From Hahellaceae bacterium (GTDB taxonomy: Bacteria; Pseudomonadota; Gammaproteobacteria; Pseudomonadales; Oleiphilaceae): DNA of 64,000 nt. The stretch covers positions 638,419 to 702,418 of the forward strand of contig JACKOD010000004.1 in NCBI GenBank assembly GCA_024234505.1. The letters are read 5' to 3'. Under the pieces are notes generated by a model that was not told the origin of the DNA, did no database searches, and saw only the letters and a program-made list of their open reading frames with translations. The position numbers and the translations under genes were made by a program. Positions 56,113 through 64,000 of this stretch are shown in pieces; position 1 is the first letter of the stretch; each line of letters starts with the position of its first letter.

Positions 56113-56122
56113 GCGGTTATGT

Positions 56123-56162
56123 CTTGGCTGGCGTTCTTTAACTAACGGGAGCGCTGGCCAAG
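56123..56162 (+). terminator. Possible terminator after fba
   Basis: Arms CTTGGCTGGCG and CGCTGGCCAAG (9 of 11 pairs) around an 18-base loop, 10 bp after the fba stop. A discontinuous T-rich tract (TGTTTATACTCTTCTGTTTT) follows. Weak. Confidence 0.35.
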
Positions 56163-56278
56163 AGTGTGTTTATACTCTTCTGTTTTCCTTTCGCGGTTTT
56201 TGGTAGCCAGTAAGTCTTTGTGCGGCGCACTATGAGCGTATAATGTTTGTACAGCACAAGATCTGTCAGGGCAACATC

Positions 56279-56752
56279 ATGCTAAATGAAGTGCGGGCAA
56301 CCAGATTGGGGGATTTGCTGGTTCAGCGTCAATTAATTTCGTCTGAACAGTTGCAAGCTGCCATCGAAAAACAACGCTTTTGCCATAAGCCGCTTGGCGA
56401 AGTGCTGTTGGAAATGAGGTTGATTTCCCGTCGCCAACTCAATCAGGGACTTAAGCGCCAAACGCTATTGCGAAATACGCTATTAACTGCCGTACTTTCA
56501 GCTACTCCTATCCAAATCTGTGTTGCCGACCAGCTTCACGACCTTTCTGTGGCGGATGATCTGTCTGTTTCACAAAGTGCCCCTGAGATTTCCGTGAGTA
56601 CTGCTACGAAAGTGTTGACCTTCGCCTTGGAAATTGTCGGCGTCTTGGATGCCAGTGAAGCTCAGGTCGTGCACGCGTACCAACCTCCGGTCGCTTATGA
56701 TCTTAGTGTGTCAGAGGACAGTTTGTCTGTGCAGTTAAAGTTTTCGTTTTAA
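56279..56752 (+). CDS. MshEN/GspE N-terminal domain-like protein
   Basis: 157 residues from ATG 56279, with AGGG 8 bases upstream and a TATAAT at 56239..56244. Residues about 5-55 contain two short repeats (RLGDLLVQRQLISSEQLQAA and PLGEVLLEMRLISRRQLNQG) of the MshEN/GspE N-terminal type, which in ATPases such as MshE binds c-di-GMP. No ATPase domain is present. The rest is Ser/Val-rich and beta-prone (VADDLSVSQSAPEISVS). A free-standing c-di-GMP receptor is possible but unproven; the family match is by short motif only. Confidence 0.65.
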   Translation: MLNEVRATRLGDLLVQRQLISSEQLQAAIEKQRFCHKPLGEVLLEMRLISRRQLNQGLKRQTLLRNTLLTAVLSATPIQICVADQLHDLSVADDLSVSQSAPEISVSTATKVLTFALEIVGVLDASEAQVVHAYQPPVAYDLSVSEDSLSVQLKFSF

Positions 56753-56843
56753 TCGCTCTAAGTTGCTCTACTCTCGCTGCTCAAGAAATATCCTGATTGG
56801 CCGATAGTCTGAGTATTACTATGCTGTTGAATGAGGGGAGCTT

Positions 56844-58139
56844 ATGCGCATTGAAACCTCAACGGTAAATCTGGCGACAACCTCGGAAAAACAACTGAAT
56901 CGGAGTAGCTCTGACCGCTTGTCGACTCATTCTGTAGCTCCAAATGAACGCCTGGCTTCTTCGGGTAATGCGTCTGGACCGAGTGGCTATGTTTCGGCAG
57001 GGGGGGCGAGCAGTGACTTGGTTTACAGTTTCGAATCGAAAGAAAAAATAGGCGCGCTCACCACATCATCGGTGGCAGGTAGTGCCCCCCTTTCAGATCG
57101 CCAGACTTATGTCGAAAGTTTTGCTACCGTGCTATTACAAGGAAAGGATGCGCTTTCTGTCACCCAAATACAGCAGATGCCGTTTGTGGCAGCGCCACCT
57201 GCCACCGTCACAGGCGCGATTGAATTACATCATTCCCGGTTTCAGGTGGTTGAATCCAATCAAAAACTCACTTTTGCGAGTGAAGGAGAGGTTGTCACGG
57301 AAGATGGCCGCAATATCAACTTTACGTTATATCTGCAACGCGAAAGCTCGGCTCAATACAAAGCCTCTGAATCGCTTGTCATGCGTATGCCCCCTCGCTC
57401 GGATCCGTTGGTTATAAACTTTGGTGCTGAGTCAGTCGCGTTAACAGATACTTATTTCAAGTTCGATATCAATGGTGATGGCATCTCTGAGGAGTTGGCA
57501 CAATTAGGTTCAGGCAGCGGTTTCCTGGTATTTGATCGCAATGGAAACGGTAAAGTTGACTCAAACACAGAATTGTTTGGCCCTGCCACGGGTAGTGGTT
57601 TCGCAGAACTCGCAACCAGTGATACTGACCGTAATGGCTGGATTGATGAAAATGACGCGATATTTAGTCAGCTGCAAATTTGGACACAGGACGCTTCAGG
57701 CGGCAAACTCACTGATTTGAAATCGCTGGGTATAGGCGCAATTTTTATAGGTGCACACGCGACTAGTTATGATTTGATTGGCGGAAGCGGTAGTCTGCTC
57801 GGGTCAGTAAAAGCACAAAGCCTTGTTTTGATGGAGAGCGGTGAAGTACGAACTGCGGAGGAGGTTGACTTAGTCAGAAAGCAAACATTTGCGATGGATA
57901 CGGTAGCGACAGGAGGAGCACTAACGGATCAGAATCGGGGGCTGATTGCAGGCACTGGAGAAGGTCTGTCACTCAAGGGCTATGTGGCGGAGCTTTTGCA
58001 GAGTCGATCGGAGCACAAAGAGGTACACGAAAGCGAATACAAGACGTCGCTCGAAATGTTGATAGAAAAGTGGGTTGCACAGGTGATGCAGGACAAGCTA
58101 AAGAAACAGGCACAAAGTCGGAAGTATGTTGACCTCTAA
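56844..58139 (+). CDS. Hypothetical protein with calcium-binding loops
   Basis: 431 residues, not assigned to a named family. Polar, disordered N-terminus (about 1-75, RIETSTVNLATTSEKQ). The central region (about 208-290) contains Asp/Asn/Gly loops of the EF-hand/dockerin type: FDINGDGISEEL, FDRNGNGKVDSNTEL and SDTDRNGWIDENDAI, so calcium binding is likely. No signal peptide; if exported, it would need a type I or other route. Helical, charged C-terminus. GGGGAG precedes the ATG. 91 bp after the MshEN-like gene. Confidence 0.75.
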   Translation: MRIETSTVNLATTSEKQLNRSSSDRLSTHSVAPNERLASSGNASGPSGYVSAGGASSDLVYSFESKEKIGALTTSSVAGSAPLSDRQTYVESFATVLLQGKDALSVTQIQQMPFVAAPPATVTGAIELHHSRFQVVESNQKLTFASEGEVVTEDGRNINFTLYLQRESSAQYKASESLVMRMPPRSDPLVINFGAESVALTDTYFKFDINGDGISEELAQLGSGSGFLVFDRNGNGKVDSNTELFGPATGSGFAELATSDTDRNGWIDENDAIFSQLQIWTQDASGGKLTDLKSLGIGAIFIGAHATSYDLIGGSGSLLGSVKAQSLVLMESGEVRTAEEVDLVRKQTFAMDTVATGGALTDQNRGLIAGTGEGLSLKGYVAELLQSRSEHKEVHESEYKTSLEMLIEKWVAQVMQDKLKKQAQSRKYVDL

Positions 58140-58268
58140 TCGACAGTTTGTATTTTCTGGTTAATTGCAGGGCAAGGATTTAGTGAGGAAGTGGTGACTT
58201 CTGGAAGGTATTTGAGTGTTTGGTCGTGCTAAAATTATCGAAATTTGCTGTTTTAACTGGAAGTAGAT

Positions 58269-59243
58269 ATGAAGCCCGATTGGTCAAGGGAAGGTGTGCT
58301 GGCAGAGATTGGCACTTATTCTGCCGAAATCGTTGCGCCAACAGGAAGTCAGGTTGAGCGCTATTGTCGTTACTACGAGATCGATTTTGCGAAAAAAATG
58401 CCCCAAACATCACATCGGATTGGGTGGACAGATGTTTTGGGTTACAAGGTCGTTGTCCAGTCATTTCTAAAGGAAAATAGCCGGGGAACCGTTGTCGTAC
58501 TTCATGGCTATTTTGATCATGTGGGATTGTACCGCCACTTGATTCGCTACCTTCTTGAGCATAATTACTCTGTTGTATGTTATGACCAGCCGGGGCACGG
58601 TCTGTCCAGTGGGCCGCTGGCAGCAATCAAGAGTTTCGAAGAATATCAGGCTGTGCTGCAAAGAGTGTTGAGTCTTGCCGAGCCATTGATGCCCAGGCCT
58701 TGGTATGCGGTAGGGCAAAGTACCGGAGGCGCGGTACTCATTGATCATTTATTGTTTGCGCCCCGTAAAGGGAAAGTAACGCCATTTTCTCATGTGGCAT
58801 TACTGGCACCACTGATTCGACCTATGGGCTGGCAGGCCGGAAAATTGCTTCATGCCATGATGCAGCCATTTGTAAAGACTTGGAAGCGGGCATTTTCGGA
58901 AAATAGCAGTGACCAGATGTTCGTGAAGTTTATTCGGGAGCATGATCCTCTGCAGTCCCGAATCATGGGGGTGGACTGGATTTCTTCTCTAAAGCGCTGG
59001 GTGCCTAGGGTGGAGGCTGCTGACGCTGTCGCGAATGAGGTCACCATCATTCAGGGAAAGCTGGATCTTACCGTCGACTGGCGACATAACGTCAAAGTGA
59101 TTCAGGAAAAATTCCCTAACTCGTCATTATTAAAATTGCCTTTTGGCCGACATCATATGGTTAATGAGTCGGAGGATATACGCTTTGAAGCCTTTTCAGC
59201 TATTGGTCAGGCCTTCGAGATGGCCGCCTCACAGCCTGAATGA
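58269..59243 (+). CDS. Alpha/beta hydrolase (serine aminopeptidase S33 / lysophospholipase-like)
   Basis: 324 residues. Alpha/beta-hydrolase fold with VVVLHGYFDHVGLYRHLI (oxyanion region), YDQPGHGLSSGP, nucleophile serine in AVGQSTGGAVLIDHL, an Asp in IQGKLDLTVDW and a C-terminal His in PFGRHHMVNES. It resembles the monoacylglycerol lipase/lysophospholipase group (Hydrolase_4). No signal peptide. GGAAG precedes the ATG. Single gene, convergent with a DUF4124 gene. Substrate unknown. Confidence 0.85.
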   Translation: MKPDWSREGVLAEIGTYSAEIVAPTGSQVERYCRYYEIDFAKKMPQTSHRIGWTDVLGYKVVVQSFLKENSRGTVVVLHGYFDHVGLYRHLIRYLLEHNYSVVCYDQPGHGLSSGPLAAIKSFEEYQAVLQRVLSLAEPLMPRPWYAVGQSTGGAVLIDHLLFAPRKGKVTPFSHVALLAPLIRPMGWQAGKLLHAMMQPFVKTWKRAFSENSSDQMFVKFIREHDPLQSRIMGVDWISSLKRWVPRVEAADAVANEVTIIQGKLDLTVDWRHNVKVIQEKFPNSSLLKLPFGRHHMVNESEDIRFEAFSAIGQAFEMAASQPE

Positions 59244-59247
59244 AGTG

Positions 59248-59685
59248 CTATTGAGGCGAGCAATTCTTTTCAATGGCTTTCGCGATCTCATCTTTTTTGG
59301 CAGTAATTTCCTCGGGGGTTAGAAAACGAAAGGTTTCGCCCTCGGGGACTCGAATTCTCGAGCGGGTTTCAAGTGTTTGTAAATTTGCTTTGGCCTGATC
59401 ACAGTATTTCTGCAGCTCTGCTTTGGCTTCCGGGTTAAGCGCCGTTTTTTCTGAAGCGGATTTTGTTTGAGTGTCCTCTGTCTTTTTCGGCACATCAGGT
59501 GTGCCTTTTTGTGCTCTTACCGTCATTTCTTCACTGGTAGCATCGACAGGACGCTTGTCTCCATAATGGATACTGCCATCTTGATCTACCCATTTATAAA
59601 TTCTCTCTGCGTGCGAACTGTGGCTCAGCAGCGAAGCGCTAATCGCTAGCGCGGTGACAAATGCGTGTTTCGATGATCGTTTCAT
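59248..59685 (-). CDS. DUF4124 domain-containing exported protein
   Basis: 145 residues. Signal peptide (FVTALAISASLLSHSSHA) followed by the DUF4124 core ERIYKWVDQDGSIHYGDKRP, a short domain common in gammaproteobacterial envelope proteins. The rest is Lys/Glu/Thr-rich and helical, ending CSPQ, with an earlier cysteine at YCDQAK. Function unknown. Stop is 4 bp from the convergent hydrolase stop. Confidence 0.88.
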   Translation of the reverse strand: MKRSSKHAFVTALAISASLLSHSSHAERIYKWVDQDGSIHYGDKRPVDATSEEMTVRAQKGTPDVPKKTEDTQTKSASEKTALNPEAKAELQKYCDQAKANLQTLETRSRIRVPEGETFRFLTPEEITAKKDEIAKAIEKNCSPQ

Positions 59686-59786
59686 TTTTGCGTCTACAGT
59701 CCAGACAGAGTTTAAACAGTGTTTGTACTAATCATTATAGAGTGAGATGTGTCGAGTCGCTCACTTCATGCTAGCAATAACCTCAA

Positions 59787-59840
59787 GTACTCCTGAAACT
59801 ACAGGTACTCTTGAAACTATAGGACATCTTGAAAAGCATG
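59787..59840. repeat. Three imperfect 18-bp tandem repeats
   Basis: GTACTCCTGAAACTACAG, GTACTCTTGAAACTATAG and GACATCTTGAAAAGCATG, head to tail. The first two differ at two bases; the third is more diverged. Upstream of the ilvIHC operon; could be a binding array or a replication slippage product. Confidence 0.7.
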
Positions 59841-59891
59841 ACGCAGGATTTTGTTTTTAATATGTATAAATATTGGAAATTTGAGGAGTAA

Positions 59892-60149
59892 ATGCCTTTA
59901 AATTCCAACATCTGCTTGACTCCTTTTTTCAGGCTGTCAGAATTGTCGGTTGCTTGTATCAGGGGGATATCACGGCAGGCAACCCCGAGCAGTAATATTG
60001 AAGTTGCGCGAACCGGTTATACAAACTTGTGTATAGCCGGCTCCAGACCAACCATCGTGCAAATTGGAGCTAACCTTCTCCTGATTTGCAGAAAGAGCTA
60101 CCGCTCAGGCATCTGGCTGGCGACATACGACGCAACAATATTTTCCTGA
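59892..60149 (+). CDS. Possible leader peptide upstream of ilvI
   Basis: 85-codon frame beginning MPLNSNICLTPFFRL, behind a very good GAGGAG 4 bases from the ATG and an AT-rich TATAAAT. Ten isoleucines and several leucines are present but not clustered as in classical attenuators. No recognised family, no membrane segment. It ends 83 bp before ilvI. Could be a regulatory upstream frame or chance; low confidence. Confidence 0.25.
   Translation: MPLNSNICLTPFFRLSELSVACIRGISRQATPSSNIEVARTGYTNLCIAGSRPTIVQIGANLLLICRKSYRSGIWLATYDATIFS
60013..60040. promoter_or_regulatory. Inverted repeat in the ilvI leader region
   Basis: CCGGTTATACA and TGTATAGCCGG pair at 10 of 11 positions around a 6-base centre. 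Could be an operator or an RNA hairpin within the leader; no T-run follows. Confidence 0.4.
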
Positions 60150-60232
60150 TGTTGTTTTTCAAAAGAACACAGCATCCAGGCTCCCCTGTTAAATTAATTA
60201 ATGAACTAACGCGAACGAGAGGGTAGTTTACC

Positions 60233-61951
60233 GTGGAGCTATTGTCTGGCGCTGATATGCTCGCCCGATTCCTGCAGGATGAAGGTGTTGAATATATTTA
60301 TGGGTACCCTGGCGGTGCCGCGCTACATATTTATGACGCCTTGTTTAGGCAAGATAAAGTAAAACATATATTGGTTAGGCATGAACAGGCTGCTGTTCAT
60401 ATGGCTGACGGATACGCAAGAGCAACCGGAAAGCCTGGAGTGGTTCTTGTAACCTCTGGTCCAGGAGCAACCAATACGATTACCGGTATTGCTACCGCGT
60501 TTATGGATTCCATTCCAATGGTCGTTTTGTGTGGGCAGGTGCCTTCACATTTGATCGGGGAAGATGCATTCCAGGAAACCGATATGATGGGGGTCTCCAG
60601 GCCGGTGGTTAAGCACAATATGACGGTGCGCCATCCGACTGAAATTCCTGAAGTGTTAAAGAAAGCATTTTTTATTGCGTCAAGTGGTCGTCCGGGTCCG
60701 GTGGTAGTGGATATACCAAAAGACATGACGACACCCAATGAGCGCTTTGAATATGTCTATCCGAAAAAGGTCAAGCTGCGCTCTTATAACCCGGCGGTTC
60801 GAGGGCATGCAGGTCAGATCAAGAAAGCGGTTGATATGATGCTTGCAGCGCGTCGCCCGGTTATCTATGCGGGTGGCGGCGTCATCCTGGGTCAGGCTTC
60901 CGACAAACTGGTTGAGTTGGCTCAGATGCTGAATTTCCCTGTTACTAATACGCTAATGGGGTTGGGTGCTTATCCTGGTACAGATCGTCAATCGTTGGGC
61001 ATGCTGGGTATGCATGGTTCATACGAAGCGAATATGGTTATGCATCACAGTGATTTGGTGATTGGCATTGGTGTACGCTTTGATGATCGAGTGACCAATG
61101 CGACCGAAAAGTTCTGTCCGGGTGCCAAAATTGTGCATATCGATATTGATCCCGCCTCCATATCTAAGACCATTAATGCAGATGTGCCTATCGTTGGTCC
61201 GGTGGATGTGGTTCTAAAAGATATGCTTGCGCTGCTAAAAGAATGTAAGCAGAAACCAGATGATGAAGCTTTGGGTGCATGGTGGAAGCAGATTGATGAG
61301 TGGCGTGCATATCATGGCGGCAGATATGAGACCAGCGAAAAGTACATCAAACCGCAACAAGTGATTGAAGCACTATACAAGGTAACAAAAGGTGACGCCT
61401 ATGTTACTTCAGATGTAGGCCAGCATCAGATGTATGCCGCGCAGTATTACAAGTTTGATAAGCCTAATCGCTGGATCAATTCCGGTGGGTTAGGGACTAT
61501 GGGGTTTGGCTTGCCGGCTGCCATGGGAATTAAGCTGAATTTTCCTGATAACGATGTTGTTTGTGTTACTGGCGAAGGCAGTATACAGATGAATATTCAG
61601 GAATTATCGACTTGTAAGCAGTATGATCTGGGGGTCAAGATTTTGTGCCTTAATAACCAGTCATTGGGGATGGTCAAGCAATGGCAGGATATGAATTATG
61701 AGTCGCGTCATGCTCACTCATATATGGAGTCATTGCCGGATTTCACCAAACTGGTTGAATCATATGGTCATGTAGGACTTGAGGTGCACAAAATTGAAGA
61801 TCTTGAGTCGACGCTTGAAAAGGCTTTTGCTATAAAAGATCGCCTCGTATTTATCAACGTTTATATTGATCCTTACGAACATGTCTATCCTATGCAGGTA
61901 GCACGTGGCGCAATGAAAGATATGTGGCTGAGCAAAACGGAGAGAACCTGA
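60233..61951 (+). CDS. ilvI: Acetolactate synthase, large (catalytic) subunit
   Basis: 572 residues from a GTG at 60233 ([20 protein letters not shown]), with GAGGG 9 bases upstream; the family start in related bacteria is the same. ThDP- and FAD-dependent enzyme of Ile/Val/Leu synthesis. Catalytic E51 in [21 protein letters not shown] region [15 protein letters not shown], ThDP motif [13 protein letters not shown] with [12 protein letters not shown]. Its stop overlaps the ilvH start by one base, so the two subunits are translationally coupled. Confidence 0.95.
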   Translation: MELLSGADMLARFLQDEGVEYIYGYPGGAALHIYDALFRQDKVKHILVRHEQAAVHMADGYARATGKPGVVLVTSGPGATNTITGIATAFMDSIPMVVLCGQVPSHLIGEDAFQETDMMGVSRPVVKHNMTVRHPTEIPEVLKKAFFIASSGRPGPVVVDIPKDMTTPNERFEYVYPKKVKLRSYNPAVRGHAGQIKKAVDMMLAARRPVIYAGGGVILGQASDKLVELAQMLNFPVTNTLMGLGAYPGTDRQSLGMLGMHGSYEANMVMHHSDLVIGIGVRFDDRVTNATEKFCPGAKIVHIDIDPASISKTINADVPIVGPVDVVLKDMLALLKECKQKPDDEALGAWWKQIDEWRAYHGGRYETSEKYIKPQQVIEALYKVTKGDAYVTSDVGQHQMYAAQYYKFDKPNRWINSGGLGTMGFGLPAAMGIKLNFPDNDVVCVTGEGSIQMNIQELSTCKQYDLGVKILCLNNQSLGMVKQWQDMNYESRHAHSYMESLPDFTKLVESYGHVGLEVHKIEDLESTLEKAFAIKDRLVFINVYIDPYEHVYPMQVARGAMKDMWLSKTERT

Positions 61952-62442
61952 TGCGTCGAATTATTTCAGTCCTTCTCGAGAATGAGCCAGGGGCATTGTC
62001 GCGTGTCGTAGGGCTTTTTTCACAGCGCAACTACAATATTGAAACGTTGACGGTTGCGCCGACCGAAGATGAAACCCTGTCTCGCATGACAATTACTACG
62101 CGTGGATCTGATAAGGTCATTGAGCAGATTACCAAACAGCTTAATAAATTGGTTGAAGTGGTAAAGTTGGTCGATTTGACCGAGGGGGCTCATATTGAGC
62201 GTGAGCTCATGTTGATCAAGCTCAAGGCTAGCGGTTCACAGCGCGCAGAAATCAAGCGGACGGTTGATATTTTTCGCGGTCAGATTGTGGATGTCACTAG
62301 TGCGGCCTATACAGTGCAATTGACTGGTAATAGTGACAAGCTGGATGCGTTTATTCAGGCGATTGGTGCGACCAGCATTCTAGAAGTGGTGCGTTCCGGT
62401 GTGTCCGGTATTGCTCGTGGCGAAAAAGTACTTAGCCTGTGA
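61951..62442 (+). CDS. ilvH: Acetolactate synthase, small (regulatory) subunit
   Basis: 163 residues from ATG 61951, one base inside the ilvI stop. ACT domain ISVLLENEPGALSRVVGLFS with NIETLTVAPTEDETLSRMT, then the C-terminal regulatory half (RELMLIKLKASGSQRAEIKR). It activates the large subunit and confers valine feedback inhibition. Confidence 0.96.
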   Translation: MRRIISVLLENEPGALSRVVGLFSQRNYNIETLTVAPTEDETLSRMTITTRGSDKVIEQITKQLNKLVEVVKLVDLTEGAHIERELMLIKLKASGSQRAEIKRTVDIFRGQIVDVTSAAYTVQLTGNSDKLDAFIQAIGATSILEVVRSGVSGIARGEKVLSL

Positions 62443-62459
62443 TTGGGCTTTCTTAATAA

Positions 62460-63527
<1,068 letters not shown>

Positions 63528-63550
63528 TTTTGGTTTTGTAAAAAAAAATG

Positions 63551-63582
63551 GCGGCCCAGGAGACTGGAGCCGCTATTTTTTT
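63551..63582 (+). terminator. Rho-independent terminator after ilvC
   Basis: GCGGCCCAG, loop, CTGGAGCCGC (paired GCGGC/GCCGC and CAG/CTG), then TATTTTTTT. It ends the ilvIHC transcript and separates it from pssA. Confidence 0.8.
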
Positions 63583-63680
63583 GCCGAGAATTAGTAATCG
63601 TTAATGGACTGTCTACAGCTAAGCAGTGGTGATAACATATCGCCACTGCTTAATAATTGACTTAATAAGGTTGCGTTTGC

Positions 63681-64000
63681 ATGAATGATCCACACAAACC
63701 GCAGAATGAAAAAAATATTTCCGCGTCGTCAGATGATGTTCCAGAGGTAGATTTACATATTGCTGAGGTTGTTGAGGAAGAGGTGGTTGGCGGGTCAAAA
63801 ATTCGCCGCCGCGGCATCTATCTATTGCCCAATCTTTTTACTACCGCATCGCTGTTTTCGGGTTTCTATGCGATTGTGGCAGCGATGAATGGAAATTTCG
63901 AAAATGCGGCTATTGCGATTTTTGTCTCGATGATACTCGACGGGTTGGATGGTAGGGTTGCTCGCCTAACGAATACGCAGAGTAAGTTTGGTGCTGAGTA
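63681..64000 (+). CDS. pssA: CDP-diacylglycerol-serine O-phosphatidyltransferase, N-terminal part
   Basis: First 106 codons; the gene runs off the window. A polar, acidic 40-residue start (DVPEVDLHIAEVVEEEV) precedes the membrane enzyme domain: RRRGIYLLPNLFTTASLFSG, a first membrane segment, then the CDP-alcohol phosphatidyltransferase motif DGLDGRVARLT, whose aspartates bind the metal. Makes phosphatidylserine, the precursor of phosphatidylethanolamine. The ATG at 63681 has AAGG upstream. Its place after ilvC is common in pseudomonad-like genomes. Confidence 0.93.
   Translation, partial: MNDPHKPQNEKNISASSDDVPEVDLHIAEVVEEEVVGGSKIRRRGIYLLPNLFTTASLFSGFYAIVAAMNGNFENAAIAIFVSMILDGLDGRVARLTNTQSKFGAE

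Overview
The window is a stretch of gammaproteobacterial chromosome of moderate GC content. The gene orders point to the Pseudomonadales/Oceanospirillales side of the class: tkt-epd-pgk-fba, ilvI-ilvH-ilvC-pssA, sufB-sufC-sufD-sufS, and prkA-yeaH-spoVR. The sequence alone does not fix a genus. Most of the window is ordinary chromosomal backbone, cut at 31146..44900 by one large, very cleanly inserted mobile element.

Layout from left to right. Positions 1-4376 hold the SUF iron-sulfur assembly operon (minus strand; sufS is cut by the window edge), with a probable promoter overlapped by an IscR-like box. Positions 4505-9058 hold an AEC transporter, two small unknown genes, a secreted FilF/DUF6160-like protein, an AraC-type regulator and a 52-residue unknown protein. 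Positions 9126-13904 are the stress operon prkA-yeaH-spoVR behind a near-consensus sigma-54 promoter. Next come tpm, a hidden 49-residue membrane protein with its own terminator, a large hybrid histidine kinase, a YihY-family membrane protein and a DUF445 protein. An intergenic region at about 21.8 kb carries a DnaA-box cluster. An RND efflux pair, rsmE, bioA and a diguanylate cyclase follow.

The main discovery is at 31146..44900. A DUF1329 gene, co-oriented with the diguanylate cyclase 15 bp upstream, is interrupted after codon 162. The 13,755-bp insert has terminal inverted repeats (21 of the outer 24 bp match) and is flanked by a perfect 8-bp target duplication, GTTCAATA. Removing the insert and one duplication copy restores a 434-codon DUF1329 frame with no scar. 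The insert encodes eight genes on one strand, each overlapping or within 4 bp of the next: hsdM, an unknown 202-residue protein, a DUF1016 PDDEXK nuclease, hsdS, hsdR, an ISL3-family transposase, hamA and hamB. It therefore looks like an ISL3-type transposon whose cargo is a type I restriction-modification system plus a Hachiman anti-phage system. The transposase sits in the middle of the defence operon, and there is one strong promoter at the right end, bracketed by two 12-bp repeats.

Right of the element the backbone resumes: a methionine/SAM-cycle cluster (an ArsR-type regulator fused to a methyltransferase domain, metK, ahcY, metF), the pentose-phosphate/glycolysis cluster tkt-epd-pgk-fba, several poorly known genes (MshEN-like, Ca-binding-loop protein, alpha/beta hydrolase, DUF4124), and the branched-chain amino acid operon ilvI-ilvH-ilvC followed by a terminator and the start of pssA. 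I saw no tRNA, rRNA or CRISPR array.
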